Of a stretch of DNA of 64,000 nucleotides, positions 55,340 to 64,000 are shown piece after piece. A program made the position numbers and the translations under genes. This DNA is from Endomychus coccineus. Lineage: Eukaryota; Arthropoda; Insecta; Coleoptera; Endomychidae. Below the pieces are notes generated by a model, which did no database searches, was not told where the DNA came from, and saw only the letters and a list, made by a program, of their open reading frames with translations. Within the stretch, counting starts at the first letter, position 1, and the number at the start of each line of letters is the position of its first letter. Location: contig OY294067.1 of the NCBI GenBank assembly GCA_958510875.1, forward strand, positions 57,362,039 through 57,426,038. Direction: 5' to 3'.

Positions 55340-56010
55340 GATCGAAAGGAGTGTTTGGCGATGTTCAAGCTCGATGAGAAGGACTTTTTGCGCCGTTTCG
55401 TAACAGTGGATGAAACATGGATCAATCACAAAACACCAGAGGCCAAAGAACAGTCGAAACAGTGGACACATCCAGGCGAATCGAACCCGAAAAAGGCCAA
55501 AGTGGGTTTATCAGCCAATAAAGGCATGGCAACAGTTTTGGAATGCACATGGTATCGTCCATATCGATTACCTTGAAAAGGGCAAAACGATCACCAGCGT
55601 ATATTATGCAGAGCTGTTGGATCGATTCGACGCCGATTAAAACCGAAAGCGACCGCATTTGGTGAAGAAAAAAGTGCTCTTATACCAGGACAACGCACCG
55701 GCGCACAGGTCCTTAGTCCCATTGAAGAAATTGCATGAATTGCGCTACGAGTTGGTTCGTCATCCACCATATTCTCCAGATTGTCCCCCTGCAATTTTCT
55801 CCATTTCCAAACCTAGAGAATAGGCTCGACGGAAAGAAATTTGGCTCCAACGCTGAAACAAGAGCCTATTTTGGAGGATTGCCGAAATCGTATTATTTGG
55901 GAGGGATGGAAAAATTGGAAAAACGTTGGATGAAGTGTATCGGGCTAGAAAGAAATCAAATATTTGATTTTTCAGAAACTTTTCACCTTTCCCTCGTCCA
56001 CACAATTTAA
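55340..56010 (+). mobile_element. Mariner transposase pseudogene
   Basis: MFKLDEKDFLRRFVTVDETW (D1) from 55361, then KTPEAKEQSKQWTHPGES, KAKVGLSANKGMATV. A frameshift near 55545 leads to DYLEKGKTITSVYYAELLDR, a stop at ~55638, then YQDNAPAHRS (D2), PPYSPD (D3) and LEKRWMKCIGL. It is closely related to the copy at 23966-24577 but retains D1. The N-terminal HTH is absent. Confidence 0.85.
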
Positions 56011-56039
56011 AACATCAAAAGAAGTACGTAGAAATTTAC

Positions 56040-56790
56040 TAGTGTTTAATTAATTAAATTTGTATAAATTTCACTCAATGATTGTACATCGGTTCTATTG
56101 TTCACCGAATTACCATCACGTTCCATGTAAACTATGTCCAGGATAGATCTTTCATAATAATTGGTTTCTTTATTAGCTAAAATATCATAGTCAAACTGAT
56201 TGTTATATTCTAAACAATGCTTAGCAAGGGCGCTGAAGTTTTTGTTTTTAGTGCTATACTCATGGCTATACATTCTTCTTTGTTAATATTACTTAGAGAT
56301 TCTCCATCGCAATCTAACTAATCTAATTTATATACCGTGTGAATTTGTTTATCTTTAGGTGTTAACGGTTTTATATTTGAAAAATATTGACAAACACTTT
56401 ATGCGCAACAACAATGTCATACTTTCTTTTGAATTTTGAATTTTCTCTGAGGGTCCCAGAGTGTGTGGTGATGTTATAAAATTATTTTTATCACCGTACA
56501 TATTATTTATACGTGATGTACCATTATAGATTATATTTATTGTTCCTTCAATGAGGGTAAAAATATTTTTGGGTAGCCATTAATTTATAATGAATTACAC
56601 AGTTTTTTGAAATTTTTGGGACGGTTTTCTGTGTGTGACAATATTACAGCGCGATCTGTAAGGCTGCTTATAACATTTTTCTTCTTCGCTTAATGGTATA
56701 ACTGAATTGTAATGAAAAAATCGCTGAGACCAAACTTCTTTAGTAAACCACGATGTTTTAATTTTTCCGTCTGAATCATGTCTAACGTTC
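56040..56790 (-). mobile_element. Penelope-like element fragment ending in GIY-YIG region
   Basis: Minus strand 56790-56595 gives the post-RT segment (..SRFLNYNS-like, VIPLSEE.., SLTDRAVILSH-like). 56273-56046 is open: STKNKNFSALAKHCLEYNNQ, FDYDILANKETNYYERSILD, ..NSVNNRTDVQSLSEIYTNL then stop, the C-terminal part of the GIY-YIG nuclease domain. The GIY motif itself is deleted. It is the empty-site paralogue of 18476-19960. Confidence 0.75.
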
Positions 56791-57269
56791 ATATCTGGGG
56801 GAATTTATGTTTTTGTTCATTTCATTTCACAGGTAAATTGAAGGTTACAGTGGAAATTGTTGAATTGACTTATTACGTACTGAATTTTATCCTTGGGAAC
56901 ACATATCAGGCAATCATCAACATACTGATTGAAGAATCAAGAATTAATATTATAGTATCAAGTTAGTACCAAATCAAATATAGACTGATACCAGAAAATT
57001 ATCCATTAACCTGGATATCCATTCCGGAAATAACGACGATGTTTCATGCACTTCTCCAGAAATTATCTTGACAAGATTGCAACTTAATTCCCAAAATATG
57101 TATTTAGGTTCGTGAATTTGTTATTTTTAAAGAAAAACTATCTCATATGTTTCAAGCTTAATCTTGGCTTAAGCTTTGTTGTCACCAATGCCGGAACAGC
57201 CTGGGTCCCACTTTATTATCACCTGCTAATTGCTTTGAAGCTGTAAGTACGATATTACGTCACCGGCCT

Positions 57270-58310
57270 TGATATGATTTTTAGTGTTGCTAGAGCTGCT
57301 TAAGAGGCCCTGCAGTCTGGTTTTCTGTCGTCCCTTTCTACCAAGCTGTTTTTCAGCCTTTGCCTTCACCTATGCTTCGAAAATAATGATGTTCTTGCCA
57401 AGAGGTAACATAAGGTTGATGTTCTCCGTAGACCAATACAGCCCTGACCTTCTCCTTCCTGGAGCTGTATGTGTACAAAACGACTTCATCAGTTCAGTAT
57501 TCCCTTGAGATTACAAGGGGGCTTCTGCCATATGAATAAGACCTCGGTTGGCTTCCTCAAGCTTGGTATGGATATTGATCTTCACGCTGATATGCCTTAT
57601 AATAATAATAATAATAGCGCTGCTAAAGAGACCCTGCCTTCTCGTTTTCTTCCGTCTCTTTTTACCAAGCTTTTTTCCAGTCTTTGCCTTCTCCTCTGCT
57701 CAGGGAACGATGATTTTTTTGTCCAGAAGTAGGCTCTAACCCTTCTCCTTCCTGGAGTTGTATATCTATAAAACGCCTGCATCAGTCCAGTCTTCCCTTC
57801 TTGTTACAGTTACCTTATAGAGAGTTTCTGCCATATAAATAGGACCTCGGATGGCTTCCTCAAGTTGGGTACTGAACTTTACCCTCGTGTGCGTTGATCC
57901 CTCTTTCGAGATACTCAAGGCCGCTCTGACCTTAACCGTCAAGTTCAGGGATTATTTGTTCAAACGGACACTCATATCCAACGCGGTGGTTCTGAGCGTA
58001 CCAGTAATACTTCTGTACGCCAGTGTTTGCAGCTTCATGAAGTGATTCCGCTCTGTCTTGAGCTTGACCGAACGCGACCAAACAACCGGCCTAAAAGTAA
58101 GCTTCGGTATAATTACCATCCTGTAAGGCCAGTGCATCTGTCCAAGGTTAAGACCCCAATAGCTATTGACAGTCATACGACAGGTTCATTAAAACTGACA
58201 GGACTGTTGGTTTGTGTGAATAGGTGCTCTTTCCACCTCAGTTCCATAACCGATACCACTCCTAGATATCTCACCATGCTGTTGAATTGTTGTCCTTCAT
58301 GATAGAAAAA
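57270..58310 (-). mobile_element. R1-like non-LTR RT fragment with tandem-duplicated 3' region
   Basis: Minus strand 58302-57960: MVRYLGVVSVMELRWKEHLF (the YLGV..D..L.WK.H strand), ..IVHW-like thumb, SVKLKTERNHFMKLQTLAYR and SITGTLRTTALD. Downstream on the minus strand, 57860-57604 and 57600-57275 are two copies of a ~250-320-bp unit (plus-strand landmarks CCTGC(C/A)(T/G)TCT(G/C)GTTTTCT, CTTCTCCTTCCTGGAG(T/C)TGTAT, GGACCTCGG-like). An (ATA)n run lies at 57600-57615. Confidence 0.6.
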
Positions 58311-58700
58311 AGGCCAAATGGCACCAAGGGCGAGCAAATTGTATGCGCCCTTTCCCCCCTGCCATCCGGAAACATTACTCTTTATTATATGGTTAAACCA
58401 GAATAATATCAAATACACAATGTTTATACAAAATTGACTTTTCCAGCTTTTGCTTCTGCGAATTGAGCAATCAATTGAGTGATATCAGGCTCCTGAAGGC
58501 GCCCCAAATATTCAGCGCTCAGGGCGACCTCCACGCTTAAGGCACAACATCAGGTGATAAAACCTCCCATGGATGAGCCTACGCCGGCATCGCATAAGTG
58601 CCTCTCGTTTCATGAACATCTCTGAGGGCGACGTGTCAGATAATTTTTTTTCTGGGGTGGCTTTGACCGGGGTGCCATTAAGAGCGCCGAGATTGCATAA
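58311..58700. mobile_element. Possible hAT-type relic
   Basis: G/C-rich GCGCC-type sequence (GGGCGAGC.., GGCGCCCC.., GGGTGGCTTTGACC) resembling the 3' region of degraded hAT elements in this window. No complete terminus or domain; tentative. Confidence 0.3.
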
Positions 58701-59925
58701 CCTAACGTCTCCACCGGCTGGTCAATTTTCAATTTTCAAGACAACCTAGTCCCCCCCCCTTCTCTCTCACTCTCTCGCTATTTATCTTTGACTTCATTCT
58801 TGACCTCGACCTGCAGGCACGACGAAAAATTAACACTCGTATGCCATTAAAACAGCACTCGTGCGAACTAAATACAAAAATAGCTTACTTTAGTTCATTT
58901 GACGATGAATTGCAATACACAGGTGACGTTGTGATCCAATTCGAAAAGGTCTTGAATTCCGTATTGACAATGCGCCTCAAGGTTACTAATGCCTGCTCTG
59001 ATTCTATCAGAATAACTAATGACCACGGAAGCTGCGTTTTATTCATATTCATTAAAACATCATTTTGGTTAAGAATAATTCTTCCGAGGGTAACAAATTC
59101 CTATTAATTTATTGACTCACAATTTGAAACGTCAGAGCTAGCTTGTTAATTAATCATTCAAAAGTGATGTTTCCGAGATGAAATTTCATTGCATCAATTT
59201 GACTTTTACTGTGTACCCTAAATTCCGGCCAATTAGTATTCCAGTCACGAACTTCCATAGTATTCCTGCTGAACTGATATGCCCTCATCGGAGAAACGAT
59301 TATTTTTCTGTATGATTTTTATTATGTTTTGTAAATGCCTTCCCGTGTTCGGAACGCTTTTTCATCGTTGCGGAAATTAGTTTTTGATAAAAGCATAATG
59401 AAAAGTTAATGTGCTTGAGCATTCTGAATTTCCTTATATTATTCTATCGATCCGAGCTTAGTATTTTGATACACATCCGTTTTTCATGATATACTTGGAA
59501 GCACTATAAGCAATTTTTGATGAAGGAAGAAACAAACTTCCGAATCGAGAAATAGTTTCATCTTCAATAGCCAATCAATATACTTTATATACAATTAATT
59601 TATATTGTTCCGTTCATGAAGTTCATACAATGCTTAAGGATGAAGAACAATTGCATATCATGTATTTAGCTAATGATGCTTGAGAATATCATAAAAATAT
59701 TCAAGATGTTGAGTTTTCTTCAGCATTACTGGTGATTTTTAACACAATGAATAGGCGCACGTAAGTTCTATATATCTGTTAGCTTCGTTTAGGCATAGCT
59801 AGATTATATACTGACATTGAAAAATGAAAAGCATATATAACAATGTAAGAAGTCAGATTATGATTTTAGCCAGAAATATTTACTCAACGATCAACAAAGA
59901 TACGTCAGCGTGACAAGATGTTTCT
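58701..59925. other. No gene recognised
   Basis: Short C run and CT-rich patch at 58753-58785, then AT-rich DNA. The 88-codon frame at 58841 has no known motif. Confidence 0.4.
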
Positions 59926-59929
59926 TACT

Positions 59930-60790
59930 CAAACAAATAGGTATACCCCGGCAGATTCAGCTACACCATTTAGATATAAAATAGCTCCATTTGATAGTCT
60001 TGTTCATATATTATTGAACGTCCCTTGGAGACAGCAAAATTAAAACGACGAAGTTGAGAAACTTCAGCAAATAGCGGTGAGCAATGTTTACGATAAGTCT
60101 TTGATCAATAATTCAATTTCTAAACAAAAAAAGGAACTTGGAACACAGCCAACTAACGAAATGAGAGCCATTACCTTCAAATACTTATTTGAATAAAATT
60201 CAAAAGTTTCACATGTCATCCTCCAGGAATTGATAAATTCCATAATTTGTTTCCTAAATTTGCAATACAACCAGCTTATAGATGTAAGAACAAGCTGAAA
60301 AACCGCTTTGGCAGCACCTTTGATAAAGTTTCCGAGTTTGACAAATCCGAGATTTACAATATCGATTGTGAGTCGTGTTCGATATGCTATGTGGGTCAAA
60401 CTAGAAGGGTCACTTTTCCTCGGTGTATGGAATATTTTGCTGGTATAAAAAAAAATGGTGAAAAATCACCGTTAGCTGAACATATTTTGAACACAGGTCA
60501 CACTATTTCTCACGAAAGCTCATCACTTTTGAATCCCAGCACAGACAAGTATCTAGGTAACATAGAAGGCATGGAAATGTATAAACGAAAAAGCAATTTA
60601 TTAAATTGTGATTTATCTTCATCAAATCACTATCATCAGGTGAATGATAGTTCAAAAATCTGTTCTAGGGCCGTAGCTTCAAAACAAACAACATACCGTT
60701 GTGGGCTCGATAACCCGTATCTGGTGACCAGAACAAAATATGTAAGCCAGAAACATGTGCAATGAAACAATAAACGTTTGGAAAGAGGCG
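59930..60790 (+). mobile_element. Penelope-like element, RT C-terminus and GIY-YIG nuclease
   Basis: Plus strand: ..ATPFRYKIAPFDSLVHILLN at ~59965, VYDKSLINNSI, then open 60247-60765: FPKFAIQPAYRCKNKLKNRF, GSTFDKVSEFDKSEIYNIDC (GIY, with Glu in place of Gly), SICYVGQTRR (YIG as YVG), SPLAEHILNTGHTISHESS. Order and spacing fit Penelope-like elements that carry a C-terminal GIY-YIG endonuclease. A frameshift near 60200. Confidence 0.85.
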
Positions 60791-60959
60791 TATAATGCCA
60801 AAATAAGATCAAAGCTTATCGAATGCCCGAATGGTTCACATTCGTTTTGAACTTTCGCGAAAGCAATTGGTGAGAATTTCACTCCTAGTTTATTCACTCC
60901 CCGAACAAAAGATAGACTACACATTTGCAACCACACAACAAGAATAAGCCAACCTTTCC

Positions 60960-61660
60960 ACAGAAATGTTCACAGCAAATTCTACTTTGGATCCACAAAG
61001 GAAGGTCGCTCCTAATATTGCCGCTATCGATAGCCATATGCCTGAAATTGTCTTTTGTCAGCACACAATTATTCTGTTTGATCTCAATACCAAAAAGTCT
61101 ATGGGTCCGGACGGAATTCCACCTGTCCTTCTCAAGGAAGGTGCGCCTGAATTAACACCCTTCCATACCCTTTCATACACGCTTGGTGTATTTCCTTCCA
61201 GCTGGAAGACAGCTACAATGCAATCAAGTCCAAAAAAGGGAAGAAGACCCCTCCTAACAATTATAGACCCATTGCACTATCATCGGTGATCTCTAAGCTG
61301 ATGGAAAAAGTAATCAACATGAATGACCCGCAATATGACTTCCGTCAGCAGATCAACTGGAGACCTTCCTGGCTACGTAACACATGTATGGCAGAATTCT
61401 CTAGCTGTATCATTGAATATCTCCGAAGCACTCGACCGAGTTTGCCACCAAAGCCTTCTTGGGAAACCTCCGTCATATGGTTTGCCGCTTCAGTTTTGTC
61501 GTTTAATATCGAGTTTTCTCTCAGATAGATCACTCCATATGGTTGTTCACGGAGTATTCTCCGAAACAATGGTTATCATCGCTGGTGTTCCACTTTTTTT
61601 CTGTTCCAGTTCTGCTGGAACTAAACACCTGTCCCGTTCACAGTATTGCAGATGATGGAA
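60960..61660 (+). mobile_element. Jockey/CR1-like RT, N-terminal half of the polymerase
   Basis: Plus strand: ILFDLNTKKSMGPDGIPPVL, LKEGAPELTPFHTLSYTLGV, FPSSWKTATMQSSPKKG, then ..NYRPIAL.. in a shifted frame, SVISKLMEKVIN, ..DLPGYVTHVWQNSLAVSLNI (motif A region), SLLGKPPSYGLPLQFCRLIS and SFLSDRSLHMVVHGVFSETM. Canonical RT fingers/palm order, many frameshifts, no FADD motif kept. It may be the 5' part of the family-X copy at 61680. Confidence 0.75.
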
Positions 61661-61679
61661 CACTTTATACCGCTTTCTC

Positions 61680-62170
61680 GTCTAGAGCCCATTTACCACC
61701 CAAGCTAGACGTTTGACGCAATTAATGCAGATCTGGCAAAAATTTCGAAATGGGGATCTGATATTTTAGTAGAGTTTGATGCAACCAAAACTTTTTGCGT
61801 CTTCTCCAGGGAGGCGGATCCCACAATCTCTAATATGATGACGTCAGGTACAACTATTCCTATGTAGTCTTCCATATCCGTGCTCGGAATCACCACCAAC
61901 AGTTTCATGGGACTATCATTTGCGAAAATCGCTTCACAGTAACTTGGTTTTCTATTCCATTCCGTTCCAAGAGTTACGTTACTTCCCAGCAGCTCTTCAT
62001 AATCTACAAAGCACAGATTCAAGCTGTCCTGAAGTACTGTTCACATGTTTGGTGTTCGGCTCCCAAACATACGCTGAAGCTCTTGAAGTATATCCAGAAC
62101 ATAGTTATTCGTCTGATTGATAATGTAACGAGTAACGAGTTCATAGACCTATCTAGAACATCGTAGAAAG
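61680..62170 (+). mobile_element. Jockey/CR1-like family X fragment
   Basis: Plus strand: INADLAKISKWGSDILVEFD, ATKTFCVFSREADPTISNMM, TSGTTIPM.., ..SSSSIIYKAQIQAVLKYCSH, VWCSAPKHTLKLLKYIQN. Continues the order seen at 60960-61660 and matches 27660-28330. Stops at ~61865 and ~61940. Confidence 0.75.
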
Positions 62171-62362
62171 GTAAGAGATATAAGAAAAATTGAGGTTAAC
62201 CCCTTGTTTATATTATTTATCCTCAAATAGTATTTAAACAGGCACAGTTTGATTTATAATTCGCCTTACTCTGATTACTACTTGGCAGCCAAAAGGTCCC
62301 CAGTACTTCAATGGTACTTTTAGTGGATAAGTTTGATTATTACCTGTCTACAATGCTCACTC

Positions 62363-62743
62363 ATAGTTCAGGCTATGAACCGGAAAATAATTTAAAAAAA
62401 AAACATGTAAGTTCGAATAAAACATTTTTTTTTGCATTAGCTTCAGGAGGTTCTCAGGATCATTTATACACCTTAAAACCTCTTGGGAACCCCAACCCCA
62501 CCCATTGGGGGCGAAAATGGCCCGAAATCTCCAAGTCTTGAATTGCATTTTCTACAAAAAAAGGTATTTTGGCATTTCGAGTGCACCTAGGAGGTTTTTC
62601 GGGTCGCTGAACATGAATCCGTAGCCAGATTTACTTGCAATTCATCGTAGGGGTGGTCAAATCGACAAAATTGGCCAATTTCGCACCCCTAATATGTTAT
62701 TTTGCAATTTACGTGTTTTAGGCACTTCGAATGCACCAAGGAG
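62363..62743 (+). repeat. Solo arm of the 20.5-kb foldback element
   Basis: Matches 20503-~20883 in order (ATAGTTCAGGCTATGAACC, AAAACCTCTTGGGAACCCC, ACCCCTAATATGTTATTTT). It ends abruptly in a T-rich run at 62744. The other arm is absent. Confidence 0.9.
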
Positions 62744-62786
62744 TTTTTTTTGTGTTTTTTTGAGGCTTCAGTTCAAGCCTCAAGCC

Positions 62787-62840
62787 TGCCCTGAAGATGC
62801 CACCTGTAATGGTTAGCGAAACGTCGGCATCAAGTCGAGC
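62787..62840 (+). other. CTGAAGATG..GCGAAACG motif (hammerhead-like)
   Basis: CCTGAAGATGCCACC then GGTTAGCGAAACGTCGGC. The CUGANGA box, a weak hairpin and a GAAAC box are ordered as in hammerhead ribozymes. An extra base follows the CUGANGA box and the hairpin is imperfect, so I treat it only as a recognisable motif. Confidence 0.3.
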
Positions 62841-62914
62841 TATTGTGACGCGGAATCCATCCGGAAGACAAGATTTTTCAAGATTAGCTGTCCGCGGAAG
62901 TCTACTATCCAAGA

Positions 62915-63020
62915 TGTGGCCAAAACTCAAGCTTGCATCTTCTCCAAGAAGGCGGATTCCACAATCCCTAATATTATGATGTCAGATACAACTATTTCTA
63001 TGAAGTCTTCCGTATCCATG
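62915..63020 (+). mobile_element. Family X retrotransposon snippet
   Basis: Plus strand AKTQACIFSKKADSTIPNIM followed by MSDTTISMKSSVSMEG, matching the 5' part of 61760-61880. Fused directly to a mariner C-terminal fragment. Confidence 0.65.
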
Positions 63021-63024
63021 GAAG

Positions 63025-63150
63025 GGATCTATAAAATTGGAAAACGTTGGACTGAACGAAGTGTATCGGGCTACAAGGAGATTATGTTGAGAAATAAAAT
63101 AAGTTTTGGCCAAATAAATCATGTTTCAGAATCTTTTCACTTTTCCGTCG
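63025..63150 (+). mobile_element. Mariner transposase C-terminal snippet
   Basis: GKRWTERSVSGYKEIMLRNK and the nucleotide run CGGGCTACAAGGAGATTATG match 24450-24520 of the mariner at 23966-24577. Only ~120 bp survive. Confidence 0.65.
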
Positions 63151-63890
63151 TATTAATGTTAATGGAGGCTCTGATATGTACCGGTGCAACATCGTTCAAA
63201 ATTTTACCTGCTATACCCTCAATACCCGTGGAAGATTTTGCACATACTTTATTCATTATAAAATGTAATCCCTATTTTATATAATTCTTGGATACATTTG
63301 TAATATGGAACAGTACAATTGTTGAACTTAGAAATTGAAGACAATGACTGTAGTTTCGCCAAGTCACTGCATAATTGATATTTCTCATTCATACTTCAAC
63401 TCCATATATATACTAGAGCTGGAAGAATATTTCCTTAATAATACAATCTATTCAAAACTGAACGCTTAACTGAGTTCCACGGGATAATAGCGACTATCAT
63501 CCTCTAGAGGAAATTTTGCATGAGATCTCATAATATATTGAGATCACAATTCATGAACAATTGTTGAATCCATTTGTTTCACTGTCTATTCAGAAATTTC
63601 CAGAATGGCTTCAACATACGAATTTTTATTATTGATTCAACGTCGGCTTAATTCTGCTACCGGGTTCAACCACCGACGGTAAGCCCACTTATTCAACCGG
63701 AAATATTGTATATCTAGTATTCCAAACAGAGGTGAATTTCTTTAACAAACCCAACATTCATGGACTGAGGACCGCTGGCTTAACGTCCTCTCCGAAGGAT
63801 GGCATACCTAAATCTCGTGCTCATTGATATATTTGCCTGGCAGCTATCATTATGCTACTTGGCAGTAATTCGGACTTTCAACGCAGATTT
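63151..63890. other. No gene recognised
   Basis: AT-rich; nothing identified. Confidence 0.35.
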
Positions 63891-63894
63891 ACCC

Positions 63895-63940
63895 TGCATG
63901 AGGTCTCCCATCCAAGTACTGATCGTGCACGGCTGAATGA
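63895..63940 (-). ncRNA. 5S rRNA-like snippet (reverse orientation)
   Basis: GAGGTCTCCCATCCAAGTAC followed by TGATCGTGCACGGCTG resembles the reverse complement of the 3' half of 5S rRNA. It is too short and diverged to be a gene; possibly a 5S-derived SINE. Confidence 0.25.
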
Positions 63941-64000
63941 CAGATATCGTCAAGGGTGGAGGACCCTTTTACAAAAAAAGACATACGATCGTTCTCAAAT

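Noticed and set aside
53150..60000. A single Penelope-like element split by everything between 53.05 and 59.93 kb
   Set aside because: Both pieces are plus strand and in the right order, but the sequence after the RT core decays before 53100 and no matching junction or target duplication is visible.
1..64000. CRISPR arrays, bacterial operons, ribosome binding sites
   Set aside because: No spaced short direct repeats; introns, THAP, P, hAT, mariner and non-LTR elements all indicate an animal nuclear genome.
35794..64000. Further upstream exons of the nicotinic receptor
   Set aside because: I looked for sequence encoding the signal peptide and the first extracellular strands on the minus strand and saw none with splice sites; a spliced alignment would be decisive.

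Overview
This window reads as insect nuclear DNA. It is AT-rich, has spliced genes with long introns, and is crowded with decayed transposable elements. The only recognisable host gene is on the minus strand: three consecutive exons of a nicotinic acetylcholine receptor subunit at 35749-35793, 26211-26320 and 21556-21736. Their splice sites and codon phases join cleanly, with introns of 9.4 and 4.5 kb. Neither the signal-peptide/first-domain exons nor the transmembrane exons were found, so most of the window is probably intronic or flanking sequence of this gene. I do not assign species, order or subunit number.

Layout. 0-21 kb: non-LTR retrotransposon pieces (16-1380, 10.9-12.2 kb), a hAT relic (4.4-6.0 kb), a CR1-like element split by a 2.2-kb IS630/Tc1-mariner-type transposon (7.0-10.3 kb), a second transposon of that superfamily with an apparently intact transposase (13.2-15.5 kb), an array of ~147-bp repeats interrupted by an LTR-retrotransposon gag fragment (16.1-18.2 kb), and foldback elements, one of them inside a Penelope-like fragment. 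21-36 kb: the receptor exons, with a degenerate IS630-type transposase, a mariner fragment, a 573-bp P-element-like transposon carrying a THAP remnant, two blocks of R1/I-type RNase H sequence (one flanked by 74-bp direct repeats) and a Tc1 remnant in the introns. 36-51 kb: a CT microsatellite, a non-autonomous hAT, two large foldbacks built from ~142-bp units, and two Crypton-like tyrosine-recombinase copies. 51-64 kb: Penelope-like fragments, a third tyrosine-recombinase copy that keeps the catalytic C-terminus, a mariner relic, and non-LTR fragments.

The most unusual signal is the tyrosine-recombinase family at 41.5-43.1, 45.7-46.6 and 53.4-54.9 kb. Two copies share an intron at the same protein position. 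All three are bordered by a long palindrome with related arm sequence (AAAATAG..., then ...GAAAGTGC or GTGAAAGC). Two copies also have, upstream of the start codon, compact palindromes with a 6-bp CTAG-containing spacer, resembling tyrosine-recombinase core sites. The second is the pair of IS630-type transposons whose ~0.5-0.6-kb terminal inverted repeats run past the stop codon into the transposase gene. In one of them the far arm is a copy of an internally deleted element.

All assignments come from reading translations and motifs by eye; no database search was run. Boundaries of decayed elements are approximate unless a terminal repeat or target-site duplication is described.
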